Shown here in pieces: positions 25,641 to 35,752 of a DNA stretch of 64,000 nt. A program made the position numbers and the translations under genes. Below the pieces are notes generated by a model. It was given only the letters and a program-made list of their open reading frames with translations, searched no databases and was not told the origin of the DNA. Origin of the DNA: Sphingobacterium sp. SGG-5 (GTDB lineage Bacteria > Bacteroidota > Bacteroidia > Sphingobacteriales > Sphingobacteriaceae); the NCBI RefSeq assembly GCF_011043525.1, contig NZ_JAAKGO010000003.1, positions 124,001 through 188,000 of the forward strand. Direction: 5' to 3'. Each line of letters starts with the position of its first letter. Positions within the stretch are counted from its first letter, which is position 1.

Positions 25641-26198
25641 ATGATAGTGGACCGGTTAGAAAAGCCTTTAAGCTCGAAAGTTGATTTATCGGATGAACGA
25701 ATGTTTAAAAAGCTGTTTGTCGGATATTTTGCCCCCTTATGTGTTTTTGCTCAAAAATACGTAGGCAACTTCAATGATGAAGATATTGTCTCGTCGGTTT
25801 TTTCAAACATGTATCAGAAAAAGCTGACCTTTAACAGTCATGATGAGTTTGTCTTCTACCTGTATAAAAGCGTGAAAAATAAATGTCTGGATACACTCAA
25901 GGCAGATAGTCGTATGACAAGCCGGAACCAGTTCTATTCCGAAGAACTGGAGCAAGATAATCTTTTTAATCAGATCGTGGAAAACGAAACCTTGGCAGAA
26001 ACTTACCGCGAAATCCAGTCGCTACCTACCTATAGTAAACGAATCATTGAGCTGAGTTATTTCGAAGGGTTTAGTAACCAAGAAATAGCAGATGAGCTGC
26101 AGCTGTCCCTGCAAACCATTAAAAACTACAAGCGAAATGCCGTTGCAAGTCTAAAAACCGCACTCCTCAAAAAAATATTAAGTTTTTTATTTTTTTAA
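25641..26198 (+). CDS. ECF RNA polymerase sigma-70 factor (Bacteroidetes FecI-like)
   Basis: I use ATG 25641 (MIVDRLEKP) in place of a TTG at 25620. The 185-residue protein has sigma region 2 (FAQKYVGNFNDEDIVSSVFSNMY ... FYLYKSVKNKCLDTLKAD) and region 4 with a helix-turn-helix (YFEGFSNQEIADELQLSLQTIKNYKRNAVASLK). It belongs to the ECF group paired with FecR-like anti-sigma factors. It is followed by fecR, susC and susD homologues in the same direction, the classic cell-surface signalling order: substrate binding to SusC releases this sigma factor through FecR to switch on the locus. Confidence 0.92.
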   Translation: MIVDRLEKPLSSKVDLSDERMFKKLFVGYFAPLCVFAQKYVGNFNDEDIVSSVFSNMYQKKLTFNSHDEFVFYLYKSVKNKCLDTLKADSRMTSRNQFYSEELEQDNLFNQIVENETLAETYREIQSLPTYSKRIIELSYFEGFSNQEIADELQLSLQTIKNYKRNAVASLKTALLKKILSFLFF

Positions 26199-26271
26199 AG
26201 TACTTTTCTAAATCGGTGTCGTTTTACCATTAGGATTAATCGAAATAAACCTTTTGACGTAAAACTCCTGA

Positions 26272-27441
26272 ATGAAGAAAAATATACCGCAGTCGCCCAC
26301 TATATATCAGCTCGTATTTTTAATACGGAAGGCTAAAAAGGAGGGGTTGACAGACGCTGAACAGACGCTATTAAATGAATGGCTGAGTCAGGATGCGAAG
26401 AACTTGGAATTGTACAATAAACTATTGTCTGAGGACTATCCCCGCAAGATGAAAGAGATGCTGACGAAGGATGCAGGGGCCCACTATCGAAAAATAACCA
26501 AAGCCACACGGATAAGAAAGATCGTGCGGAGATTGTCGTATGGAAGTGTGGTCGCCGCCGCTTCTATTGCTTTATATTTCATATTCGCCCCTTTGGTTTC
26601 AGAGCAAACGGATGATAGTATAACGCCGGCCGAGGGCGAGTCGGATCTGATCACGCTCCGCACGGGAGCTGTTCGTGAAGACTTAACAGTACACGCCGAT
26701 AGCGTTTATGAAGTCACTTCCCTTATGAAGGAAGGTACCATGCAGGCCTTAGTTGCCCGTGTAAAGGATGAACCCATTACAATCCGGACGCCTATCGGTA
26801 AGACTATAGCGTTTAAGTTGCAAGATGGTAGTACGGTTTATCTGAATTCAAGTTCACAGATTTCGTTTCAGCGGAATTTTGAACATGAGGATGAACGGCG
26901 TGTCAGCTTAAACGGTGAAGCCTTTTTTATTGTTTCTAAAGACAAGACCAAGCCCTTTATCGTGGAGAACAATGGAAACGAGGTTAAAGTATTAGGTACT
27001 TCGTTCAATGTCAATGGTTACGATTCCCGTTCCAAATTCAGCTTGGGGCTGGCGACCGGTAAGGTCGAGGTCAAGATTAAGGAACTTGGTTATGCAAAAA
27101 CCTTGACACCAGGATACGAAGTGACATATAACAAATCGGACGGTTCGGTGGTGCAACGTACTAGAGATATCGCGCGTATCGGTCTTTGGCGAACAGGTGT
27201 CTATACCTTTGAAGCCATGCCAATTGTAGAACTAACTAAAGATTTAGAGCAGATGTACCCCATTCATTTCGTCTTTGATGGCCCGATGCCCGAAGAGTTG
27301 TTTAACGGGGAAATTGTACGGGATGACGATTGGAAAAAAGTACTGAATAAGCTCGAAATGACCAATAGAGTGCGATTTGAGGTTGCTGGAGATAAAGTTG
27401 TCGTACGGCGCCACGAGGAAGAAAATGAGAAGAATAACTGA
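26272..27441 (+). CDS. FecR family anti-sigma factor
   Basis: A 389-residue inner-membrane protein. Residues 1-85 are cytoplasmic and hold the sigma-binding region (LTDAEQTLLNEWLSQD); a membrane helix at about 92-112 (YGSVVAAASIALYFIFAPL) follows; the periplasmic part has the FecR domain (TPIGKTIAFKLQDGSTVYLNSSS, about 185-208, and GEAFFIVSKDKTKPFIVEN) and a C-terminal DUF4974-like region that reads the SusC signalling domain (FEAMPIVELTKDLEQMYPI). It starts 73 bases after the sigma gene and is followed 40 bases later by susC, whose STN domain is its expected partner. Confidence 0.93.
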   Translation: MKKNIPQSPTIYQLVFLIRKAKKEGLTDAEQTLLNEWLSQDAKNLELYNKLLSEDYPRKMKEMLTKDAGAHYRKITKATRIRKIVRRLSYGSVVAAASIALYFIFAPLVSEQTDDSITPAEGESDLITLRTGAVREDLTVHADSVYEVTSLMKEGTMQALVARVKDEPITIRTPIGKTIAFKLQDGSTVYLNSSSQISFQRNFEHEDERRVSLNGEAFFIVSKDKTKPFIVENNGNEVKVLGTSFNVNGYDSRSKFSLGLATGKVEVKIKELGYAKTLTPGYEVTYNKSDGSVVQRTRDIARIGLWRTGVYTFEAMPIVELTKDLEQMYPIHFVFDGPMPEELFNGEIVRDDDWKKVLNKLEMTNRVRFEVAGDKVVVRRHEEENEKNN

Positions 27442-27481
27442 TTTATTGTTTAAATATCCATTAATAACTATTTACTGATTT

Positions 27482-30400
27482 ATGAATAAATTCATCATTT
27501 TGTTTGTGCTTGTCCATATGGCGATGACGTCGTCTATACCAGCTCAGATCATCACGATCAAACAGAAGCAGGTGACCCTCAAAACCTTTATGGATCTGAT
27601 TACACAGAAGAGTAGGTACCGGTTTATTTACACCAACGATGACTTGAGATCGGCCAAGAAGACGGATCTGTCTCTCGATAAAGTCGGATTGGAAACGGCG
27701 TTAGGTGCTTATTTTAAGGATCAGCCGTTGGATTATAAGATTGTTGATCGCAATATTGTTATCAGTCCACGTCCGGAAAAAGCCAAACCCGCCAAACCAG
27801 TGGCTGCCCGACCCGCTCGCACCGTGCAAGCAACTGTAAATGGGAAAGTTTTGCTGCAGTTGAATGGAAAAACGGTAGCTGGAGAAGGAGTAACAGTGAC
27901 CTTAAAGGGAACTAGCCAGCGGGTGTTCACAAAAAATGACGGTACTTTTTCGGTACCTGCTAAGGTAGGGGATATCTTGGTGTTTAGCTCTGTAGGTTAC
28001 AAGTCTCACGAAGTCATGATAGCCTCCATGTCTGCTGCCATAAATGTGACATTGCACGAGGATATTGTCGATTTGGACGATGTCGTGGTGACAGGCTATC
28101 AGGAGCAGGAAAAAAGAACAATTACCGGTTCGATGTCTTCCTTGAAAGCGGAGGATTTTGAAAATATGCCTATACAATCCTTTGATCAAGCCATGCAAGG
28201 CCGGATGGCAGGGGTATTGGTACAGGGCGTTTCCGGCGTGCCGGGAGGTCCCGTTCATATTGAAATCCGCGGTCAGGGTTCGATCAGTGCCGGTACGCAG
28301 CCTCTATATATTGTAGACGGCGTAGAGATCAACGCTGAAGACGCAGCCAGTAATATTACCGCGAGTAATCCGTTGGCCTTTCTCAACCCCGAAGATATCA
28401 AATCCATCGAAGTACTGAAAGATGCTGCAGCAGCTTCTATTTATGGGGCGCAGGCAGCCAATGGCGTTGTGTTGATCACCACCAAGAGCGGAGAAGCAGG
28501 CAGTACTAAATTTACGGCAAAAGTCAGTTCAGGAATGGTCACACCGATACAGTTATTGGAAGTCATGAATACACAGCAGTATCTGCGGGTTCGGTCAGAA
28601 GCCTTGGCTAACTGGAACCCGACGTGGTCTCCCGAAAAAGTACGTACCGAGTTGTTGAAAGAAAATCAGCTGCCCATTACCATGACCGATGCGGAGATTG
28701 CCGCACTGCCGTCTTACGATTGGCAATCCGAAGCATTTCGGACAGGGCAGACCCATATTGCCCAAGCGGCCATGTCGGGAGGAACCAATAAGACCACTTT
28801 CCGTATATCGGGGTCTTACAATAAAACCGAAGGGAATGTATACGGTAATAATTTTGACCGTGGTTCATTGTATATGCGGATTAATCACGGGATAGGAAAT
28901 AAAGTTAATATTATGGGAAGTGTCAATCTGAGCAATATCATCCAGGACGGAAGTTACCGTTCATGGGGCTCCTATTCTTATTTTTCCTCACCACAATACA
29001 CGAGTCCTTTTATGTTGCCGTTCCTTCCCATTTACAATGAGGACGGATCTTTTAATGCACCTTTAAGCCGGTTTCCGGGGGCTTTTCCATATAATGCCCT
29101 GCAGACAACCGATGTCAACAAGCAGCAGGCTCGGACAGCCAATATGCTTGGTAATATGCAGGTGACCTGGGATATTTCCAAGGCTTTCAAATTCCAATCT
29201 CGTTTTGGATTAAACTATAGAATATACCGTACAGAGTTTTATATAGACCCACGTACACAGGAGGCCAATGCTCGACAAGGATATAAATCTTTCCGCGTAC
29301 AGCCGTCTACAACGTTTACCACGTCACATACATTGATCTATAATAAATCTTTGGAAAACAAACATAATATCAATGCATTGTTGGGTGCAGAATTTCGGGA
29401 TTATAACCAGTATCGGGTGTCGGCTACTTCCGAAGGCTTCCCATCGTATCAATTCCGGATGCTGAGTGCCGCATCGACTATTTTGGGTGCGGATGAGCTT
29501 TTGACGGGAGATCGGAGATTAGGTTTCTTTACGCAAGCAAATTACAACTTTAAGAAGCGGTATATGGTTGGTGCAGTATTGCGTTATGACGGATCATCGA
29601 AGTTTGGTGCAGACAATTTATTTGGTTTGTTCCCGGCGTTTTCGGCGGGCTGGGATATGGCTCGGGAACCGTTTGTACGACGGGCCTTGTGGTTGCAGCA
29701 GTTGAAACTGCGGGCCAGCTACGGCGAGACCGGTAATAGCCAGATCCGTAATTTTGCATCCCTGTCCTTGTGGGATGGTACGGGTTCGTATGGCGGACGT
29801 CCAGGTACAAAGACCAAGCAAATCGGTAATGCCGATCTGCGCTGGGAACGGAATATCACGAGCAACTTGGGATTGGATTTTTCGATGTTCCGCAGACGAC
29901 TTTACGGTACGGTAGAGGTGTTTCACCGCCGTAGTGCCGATTTATTGCTCAATACCCCGCTGCCTTACACAACCGGGTTTGCCAGTGTGTACCGGAATAC
30001 CGGTGAGGTCATCAACAAAGGCTTGGAGATTGAGCTGAACTCGGATATCATTAAGAATAAAGATTTCAGATGGACGTCCAGCTTTAATATTACGTTCATA
30101 AAAAATAAAGTGACTAAACTGTACCGGGGTATCACCGAGGATGGCTCGACAGACGAGGATAACGTAGAGGTCGAAGAGACCGATGTTGAGATATTACCGG
30201 GCAATGCGGGAATACGTGTGGGATGGCCGATGTATACCTATTGGACCAACCAGTATGCGGGGGTCAATGCCGCAACGGGCAAACCGATGTGGTGGTATGG
30301 TGAAGACCGGCTGACCTATGCTCCGTTAGCACAGGGGGTGAATTCGTATGCGCCTCACGGTAGAGGAAACCGTTTGTCGGATTATTACGGTGGGTTTTCC

Positions 30401-30886
30401 AATAAGTTTACGTACAAGAACTTCGTGCTCGATATCTTTTTCCAATACGATATGGGACGGGTGCTGTACAACTCCACCAATCGGCTCATGGTCAGAAATG
30501 GTGGTGTCGCGGCGAACTCCGCCCTTCGGGCCTACGATCTGCGTTGGCAGTATCCGGGGCAGATCACGGCGCAGCCGAGACCGATCAATGGTAATACAGA
30601 GGATAGGGCAGCAAGCGATCTATTAGCCTCCAACCGGTTTTTGGAAGATGCATCTTATATCCGCCTAAAGCAGATTGCCCTGAATTATAAAGTTCCGGCA
30701 AAAGTATTGGGCAAGTCCAAATTGCGATCATTGGAAATGTATGTGCATGCCTTGAATTTGATGACCTGGACCAAGTGGAGAGGGTACGATCCGGAGTTTT
30801 ATATCGATGAATCCAACTTTACGTCCAACATTGGACAGATTCCACAATCCAAAACATTTACGGTAGGTATTACAGCAGGGTTTTAA
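27482..30886 (+). CDS. SusC/RagA-type TonB-dependent outer-membrane transporter with STN domain
   Basis: An 1134-residue outer-membrane receptor. Order: signal peptide (to about residue 22); STN signalling domain (about 25-97: FMDLITQKSRYRFIYTND, LETALGAYF); linker rich in A and P; carboxypeptidase-like regulatory domain (about 117-195: GVTVTLKGTSQRVFTKNDGTF); SusC signature DVVVTGYQEQEKRTITG (about 200); plug domain (to about 335: IEVLKDAAAASIYGAQAANGVVLI); then a 22-strand barrel to the C-terminal phenylalanine. The STN domain links it to the FecR-sigma pair just upstream. It is paired with a SusD homologue 15 bases downstream, forming the import complex of this locus. Its substrate is not shown by sequence. 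Confidence 0.95.
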   Translation: MNKFIILFVLVHMAMTSSIPAQIITIKQKQVTLKTFMDLITQKSRYRFIYTNDDLRSAKKTDLSLDKVGLETALGAYFKDQPLDYKIVDRNIVISPRPEKAKPAKPVAARPARTVQATVNGKVLLQLNGKTVAGEGVTVTLKGTSQRVFTKNDGTFSVPAKVGDILVFSSVGYKSHEVMIASMSAAINVTLHEDIVDLDDVVVTGYQEQEKRTITGSMSSLKAEDFENMPIQSFDQAMQGRMAGVLVQGVSGVPGGPVHIEIRGQGSISAGTQPLYIVDGVEINAEDAASNITASNPLAFLNPEDIKSIEVLKDAAAASIYGAQAANGVVLITTKSGEAGSTKFTAKVSSGMVTPIQLLEVMNTQQYLRVRSEALANWNPTWSPEKVRTELLKENQLPITMTDAEIAALPSYDWQSEAFRTGQTHIAQAAMSGGTNKTTFRISGSYNKTEGNVYGNNFDRGSLYMRINHGIGNKVNIMGSVNLSNIIQDGSYRSWGSYSYFSSPQYTSPFMLPFLPIYNEDGSFNAPLSRFPGAFPYNALQTTDVNKQQARTANMLGNMQVTWDISKAFKFQSRFGLNYRIYRTEFYIDPRTQEANARQGYKSFRVQPSTTFTTSHTLIYNKSLENKHNINALLGAEFRDYNQYRVSATSEGFPSYQFRMLSAASTILGADELLTGDRRLGFFTQANYNFKKRYMVGAVLRYDGSSKFGADNLFGLFPAFSAGWDMAREPFVRRALWLQQLKLRASYGETGNSQIRNFASLSLWDGTGSYGGRPGTKTKQIGNADLRWERNITSNLGLDFSMFRRRLYGTVEVFHRRSADLLLNTPLPYTTGFASVYRNTGEVINKGLEIELNSDIIKNKDFRWTSSFNITFIKNKVTKLYRGITEDGSTDEDNVEVEETDVEILPGNAGIRVGWPMYTYWTNQYAGVNAATGKPMWWYGEDRLTYAPLAQGVNSYAPHGRGNRLSDYYGGFSNKFTYKNFVLDIFFQYDMGRVLYNSTNRLMVRNGGVAANSALRAYDLRWQYPGQITAQPRPINGNTEDRAASDLLASNRFLEDASYIRLKQIALNYKVPAKVLGKSKLRSLEMYVHALNLMTWTKWRGYDPEFYIDESNFTSNIGQIPQSKTFTVGITAGF

Positions 30887-30901
30887 TAAAATATAGACAA
30901 C

Positions 30902-32317
30902 ATGAGAACAAGAATATATAAATATATCGCCGTGGCAGTGACACTGTCGTTTTTTTCCTGTGCGGACATCCTGAATGTTAAACCCACAGATTCGATAGAT
31001 TCAGAGCAAAGCTTAGTGAAGGCCGAAGATTTTGAAGCGGCTACGGTAGGTGCGTATTCCTACCTGCAGAATTATAGATTATATGGGCGGCAGTTGATCA
31101 GCTATCCCGAATTTTTGGGCAATAATGTGCTGCAGCCCAGTCGCACAATTTCCTTGCAAACTTTGTCTAGCAATGCGCGTGGTGCACATATGATCCCTTG
31201 GTTGACCAGCTACCAAGCTATTGCGCAGATCAATATTATTATGGATCAGTTGGGTAATTTTCAAGGGGATTCTGACCGGCGGGATAGGGTAAAAGGTGAA
31301 TTGCTCTTTTTGCGGAGCCTATATTACCACAATCTGGCTCGCGTATACGGCTATGAGCCGAAGGTGAAAAGATCGACCGATAGAGGAACAGCACCTTTGC
31401 GGTTGAAAGCAGTCTATAACTTCCAAAATAATGAAAACCTACCTCGGGCTACGCCGGAAGAGATGTATGCCCATCTGTATAAGGAACTGGGAGAAGCGTA
31501 TGAGCTCTTGAAGGATCAGCCGACTAATCAGGCGCCGTTTTTTGCGACGTCGGCTGCCGTAGCCGCATTGTTTTCTCGGGTAGCCTTGTATAATGCAGAT
31601 TATGAAAATGTGATCAAATGGTCTACCATTGCACTGCAGTCCGGTGTAGGACGGTTTTCGACGAAGGACAGCTACGTGGCCGACTGGCGTGCTGCCACAC
31701 ATCCCGAGTCCATCTTTGAAGTGGAGTTTAAGGTCGACCAAAACTTAGGCGTCGATTTGGCGATACGATCCGATTTTACCAATCGGGTAAATGCAGAGGC
31801 TACGGAAGCTAATGGAAGTGCGCCCGGACAGGTATCGCCAGCACTATATGCAATGTTTGAAGATGCAGATGTGCGCAAAGAGTTGATATGGAAAGGCTTG
31901 GGAGCGGCTTCCGATGAAAACCAAACAACCAAGTTTTTCAGTCGTGGCGGAGCACCCAATCTGGATAATGTACCCGTGATCCGGGTATCGGAGATGTACC
32001 TCAATCGGGCTGAGGCTTATGCGCATATCGATGGGCAGGAAGGAGCCGCATTAGCGGACCTGAACCGTATCCGTAACCGGGCAGGCTTGCCGACTGTTTC
32101 CTTGGGAGGGGATGTATTGCTGGACGAAATTCTGAAGCAGCGGCGGTTGGAGCTCTGTTTTGAGGGACACAATTTCTTTGATTACAAGCGATTGGGTATG
32201 GATATACCCAAAGCCAACGGCACCGTATTCAAATATTCGGACTATAGGGTGTTAGGCCAAGTCCCTTGGCGGGATATCAATTCATTCAACAAGATGAGAC
32301 AGAATTACGGATATTAA
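30902..32317 (+). CDS. RagB/SusD family outer-membrane lipoprotein
   Basis: A 471-residue lipoprotein (hydrophobic N-terminus then FFSCADILNVKPTDS, Cys about 20). It has the SusD-type tetratricopeptide core (ELLFLRSLYYHNLARVYG, about 137), PLRLKA, and the C-terminal conserved block VIRVSEMYLNRAEAYAHI ... LNRIRNRAGLP ... ILKQRRLELCFEGHNFFDYKRLG. SusD proteins cap the SusC barrel and capture ligand at the surface. It lies directly after susC and 12 bases before the first protein with the unknown repeat domain. Confidence 0.95.
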   Translation: MRTRIYKYIAVAVTLSFFSCADILNVKPTDSIDSEQSLVKAEDFEAATVGAYSYLQNYRLYGRQLISYPEFLGNNVLQPSRTISLQTLSSNARGAHMIPWLTSYQAIAQINIIMDQLGNFQGDSDRRDRVKGELLFLRSLYYHNLARVYGYEPKVKRSTDRGTAPLRLKAVYNFQNNENLPRATPEEMYAHLYKELGEAYELLKDQPTNQAPFFATSAAVAALFSRVALYNADYENVIKWSTIALQSGVGRFSTKDSYVADWRAATHPESIFEVEFKVDQNLGVDLAIRSDFTNRVNAEATEANGSAPGQVSPALYAMFEDADVRKELIWKGLGAASDENQTTKFFSRGGAPNLDNVPVIRVSEMYLNRAEAYAHIDGQEGAALADLNRIRNRAGLPTVSLGGDVLLDEILKQRRLELCFEGHNFFDYKRLGMDIPKANGTVFKYSDYRVLGQVPWRDINSFNKMRQNYGY

Positions 32318-32329
32318 ACAGGAATAACC

Positions 32330-33946
32330 ATGAGAAAATTATTTTATTTAGCATACAGTGTCTTATTCCTTTTGACAGGTTGTTTTAAGGATTTTGAGGA
32401 GCGTTATCTTTTTGAAGAAAACCGTTTAGAATTTAACGATGCTGTCCTCAATGGCAATGCATCGGGTCGGACGTATCCCATCTTGGGGCCGGTGCCGGCC
32501 GCAGACGGCAACTTGATTTTTCAGGTCAATATGACCGGTAAGCAGGTCGACCACGATAGGAAGTTTAAGTTTCGTGTAGTGGCTGATGAAACTACCGCCG
32601 TCGAAGGACGGGATTATCGATTGCTACATGGCGATGAGTATACTATTCCGGCGAATAGCAGTTTTGGACAGATTGAGATTGAGATATTGCCGGATGGTAG
32701 CGGAAGCCCGACCATCGTGCTGGAGCTGTTGCCGACGGACGATGTCAAGGTAATGGACCGGTATCACAAGATCGGCTCCCGGTTTGTGTACCTTTTGACC
32801 ATACCTGATCCTTCGCAGCTGGAGACTGTCAACGATATTACCGTATTCAAAGACTTTGTTATCGGATCCTACAGTAACCAGAATATCGGATACTTTGCGG
32901 ACCTAAGTAATTACTATGTGTATACGGCAGACGGTGCTGAAGCAGGCCCCGAGAATATCGACATTGTGCATTTGCATGGTGCAAGTACAGGGGCGAATCT
33001 GCTGCTACCTTCTTATACAAGGTTTGATCTTTGGAACGTCCGTGACCCGAGAACCTGGACCCACCGTAATGACGGGGTATTGATGCGTTTGCCAAATCCT
33101 AATCCCGATGAGTTGGCTTTGTTTGAAAACGCGACGTCTGTTTCGGACCTATTAACGGCGTACGGTTATTATGCGGCTACGCTTAGCAGCCGGCCGGGAT
33201 ATAGCAGTACAAAAGACGGTCCTTCTGCTCGTATTCAGGGGATTGGTGCAGGAGATCTCATTGTGTACTATTCCACAGAACGGAGCATTGTGACGCTCTT
33301 TAAAGTCAAGGCTGTGGATTCTGGTTCGGCCGGTTCGTTGACGATGGAGGCTAAGACTGGACAGTTTGATCCCACAGAGATAGTCAATTCGGGAGCCTTG
33401 ACAATAGGAGGATGGTATACGGGGACATGTTTGGTTGATTTGGCTTCCATTGCGAGATATAAGGAGACTGATCTTACGCCAGATATGAGAAATAATATCG
33501 ATTTCATCAGTCTTTGGTCAGGTTCTGGACAATATCTCCGGTTTCTATCGTTGCACAATACCGCTATTGACGTGGGAGGGGTTGGGACAACGAATAGGAT
33601 TAGGGATAATTGGAGTACCGCAGAGCGAAACCAGGGAGAATTAATCCATTACCAGAATGCGTCAGAGGCCGAGATTCAAGCTGTTATGAACCTAACAACT
33701 CGAGATCAATTGATAGCAGCCTATGAAAGCGCGAAAGTAGACGTAATGAATCGGACAGGGTATAATGTCGATGACCATGGTCCGGGGGCTGCTGTTCGAA
33801 GAACGGATGCAGGGAGTATTGTTTTCTTCAAGTCCAACCAACCCGGGCGTGATCTCTATGCTGTCATTCTCGTGAATAATATAACGTTAGGATCGAGTAA
33901 TGGCCGAGAAACAGTGGATTTATTTATCAAAAGCAATTTGAAATAA
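32330..33946 (+). CDS. Lipoprotein with DUF4843-like N-terminus and two copies of an unknown domain
   Basis: A 538-residue lipoprotein (LLTGCFKDF, Cys 18). Residues about 25-165 form an Ig-like beta region reminiscent of DUF4843/Calx-beta proteins found after SusD genes (TTAVEGRDYRLL, IPANSSFGQIEI). Then come two copies of a domain I do not recognise: copy 1 at about 185-345 (NIDIVHLHGASTGANLLLPS, then IGAGDLIVYYSTERSIVTLF) and a more divergent copy 2 at about 360-538 (NIDFISLWSGSG, then LYAVILVNN). It occupies the SusE/F-like position, so a surface ligand-binding role is likely but unproven. Three bases separate it from the next gene. Confidence 0.7.
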   Translation: MRKLFYLAYSVLFLLTGCFKDFEERYLFEENRLEFNDAVLNGNASGRTYPILGPVPAADGNLIFQVNMTGKQVDHDRKFKFRVVADETTAVEGRDYRLLHGDEYTIPANSSFGQIEIEILPDGSGSPTIVLELLPTDDVKVMDRYHKIGSRFVYLLTIPDPSQLETVNDITVFKDFVIGSYSNQNIGYFADLSNYYVYTADGAEAGPENIDIVHLHGASTGANLLLPSYTRFDLWNVRDPRTWTHRNDGVLMRLPNPNPDELALFENATSVSDLLTAYGYYAATLSSRPGYSSTKDGPSARIQGIGAGDLIVYYSTERSIVTLFKVKAVDSGSAGSLTMEAKTGQFDPTEIVNSGALTIGGWYTGTCLVDLASIARYKETDLTPDMRNNIDFISLWSGSGQYLRFLSLHNTAIDVGGVGTTNRIRDNWSTAERNQGELIHYQNASEAEIQAVMNLTTRDQLIAAYESAKVDVMNRTGYNVDDHGPGAAVRRTDAGSIVFFKSNQPGRDLYAVILVNNITLGSSNGRETVDLFIKSNLK

Positions 33947-33948
33947 TT

Positions 33949-35700
33949 ATGAAAGCATTCATCAATAGGATATTAACAGGATTGCTGCTGTTGATAGTGT
34001 TTAGCTGTCAGGATAAACTCTTCGTGGAAGATTTAGCAGGGTTTGATCCGAATTCCAACCTGCCCCTTTATGAGATTACTCTGACCAACCCCGGGCAGAA
34101 CGCGGCCATGACCTACCTGGATCTGGGGTCTGGTGAGATCTACAATTATACCGATGCAACCAAACATCCAGAGAAGATTGACTTTATCTACCTTTGGGGT
34201 ACCTCATCGGGAGCCAATCTGGTCTCTCCCGATAATATAGCCAGACTAAACGAATGGGGCTCCGGACAGAACGTCAATGCGAATTGGTTTATCAAGAATA
34301 AGACGACCTTTATTCGTCTGGCCAAGGAGGCTGTACCGACGGATTTCTACAGCAATGTACATTCTATGGCAGATGTCAAAAACGCTTATGCGTCGCTTAA
34401 GGTTTTGGTCGAGGCACAGCCGGACTATAATCCGACGCTGCATGGCGAGGGTAATCAGCTTCGAAATATACAGGTGGGTGATCTCTTGGGGATTAAGACC
34501 AGCAAGCAAGTCTATGCCATTGCTAAAGTACAGTCTTTGGCAACGGGAAATGCGGGAAGTATCTCGCTGGCAATTAAAGCTGACAAGAGCGCAGAAGTTC
34601 AGGTGGAACCCATCGCTCCCTCCGAGGTCTATTCATCGTTTGATATAGATATGGATATGCTGGAGGATCTGACCGGAAAAAGCTTACTTGACCTTTCGGA
34701 TGGTACGGGGTACACAGTGACGGAAGGGTATTACAACCAGTCGGTCATCGATGCGGTCTTCTACCACGATGGACAGGATATGACGGTGTCAGCTCCGAGC
34801 CAAGATATTCCGATGTTGAATGAAGACGTCATAGAGATACAGGGAGACTGGACACGTCGGATCGAAACGAAGTTTATACGCTTGAAAGCTTCTACAGAAA
34901 CAGATACGAAATGGAACCGGACCTACAAGAATTCGCAGATCAAGGAGCTGTTCAATACATCCAAGGCAGTGGTAGAAGGGTATGATGACTACGCCGTGGA
35001 TTTATATGGACCGGCGAACAGTGTCAAGGGTATACAGACCGGAGATGTGATTCTATACTTCTCGGAAGATCGGAATATCTACGGTATGATACGGGTGACA
35101 GATAGTGGTCCGGATTTTCTGAAAGCACAGGCCAAGGTGAATATATACGATAAGGGTGAACTTGTTCCTCCGGTATTGCATGAGTTTACATCTACTGGAG
35201 CCGGCTCCAGTACTGCTGCTTATGTAGATTTTAAAACCGGAAATGTATATACAACGGAAGCAGAAGGTGAAGCAAATGTGGCGGATATTGATATTATATC
35301 CGTCAGAGGAAGTTCATCTGGTAACAATTTATTCCCTACAACCAGTGATGCTACAGCGGGAGCATGGTATGCTTCTTGGGGCACTCGAATGGCGACCTGG
35401 CCGAATCGTAACGCTGCTGAAATATATGGATACCTTGGTGATACGACACCTGCCCATTGGTGGGAGCTTTATCATGACCTTAAGGAGGATCAGACAATGT
35501 GGGATGATTTCCAAACAGCAACCGCTGGAGTGACTCCTGTACAGCGCTTGCGAGAGACCAGTGTGTCTACAGGTCCTAAGTTTAACAAAACTGTGATTTT
35601 TATCCATTGTTTAGATAGAAAATTGTTGGTAGCGTTAAAAGTTAAGGAAAGGCTTGCGGAGTCGATTACCTACCGGTATAAAATCATAGAACTGGAATAA
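33949..35700 (+). CDS. Lipoprotein with three copies of the same unknown domain
   Basis: A 583-residue lipoprotein (IVFSCQDKLF, Cys about 21) composed almost wholly of three repeats of the domain seen in the previous gene: copy 1 about 45-190 (KIDFIYLWGTSSGANLVSPD; IQVGDLLGIKTSKQVYAIAKV), copy 2 about 225-395 (IQTGDVILYFSEDRNIYGMIRV; start motif degenerate), copy 3 about 405-583 (DIDIISVRGSSSGNNLFPTT). Each opens with a Y-x-D-L/F-x-(S/T)-G-x-(I/V)-Y strand and ends with a G-D strand and an alternating strand. The multi-copy arrangement is typical of surface binding proteins. No catalytic motif. Almost contiguous with its neighbours, so one operon. Confidence 0.7.
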   Translation: MKAFINRILTGLLLLIVFSCQDKLFVEDLAGFDPNSNLPLYEITLTNPGQNAAMTYLDLGSGEIYNYTDATKHPEKIDFIYLWGTSSGANLVSPDNIARLNEWGSGQNVNANWFIKNKTTFIRLAKEAVPTDFYSNVHSMADVKNAYASLKVLVEAQPDYNPTLHGEGNQLRNIQVGDLLGIKTSKQVYAIAKVQSLATGNAGSISLAIKADKSAEVQVEPIAPSEVYSSFDIDMDMLEDLTGKSLLDLSDGTGYTVTEGYYNQSVIDAVFYHDGQDMTVSAPSQDIPMLNEDVIEIQGDWTRRIETKFIRLKASTETDTKWNRTYKNSQIKELFNTSKAVVEGYDDYAVDLYGPANSVKGIQTGDVILYFSEDRNIYGMIRVTDSGPDFLKAQAKVNIYDKGELVPPVLHEFTSTGAGSSTAAYVDFKTGNVYTTEAEGEANVADIDIISVRGSSSGNNLFPTTSDATAGAWYASWGTRMATWPNRNAAEIYGYLGDTTPAHWWELYHDLKEDQTMWDDFQTATAGVTPVQRLRETSVSTGPKFNKTVIFIHCLDRKLLVALKVKERLAESITYRYKIIELE

Positions 35701-35752
35701 GGAAATTCGCATAATAAAAAGGATTTAAAATAGAAACTAAATAATATATATC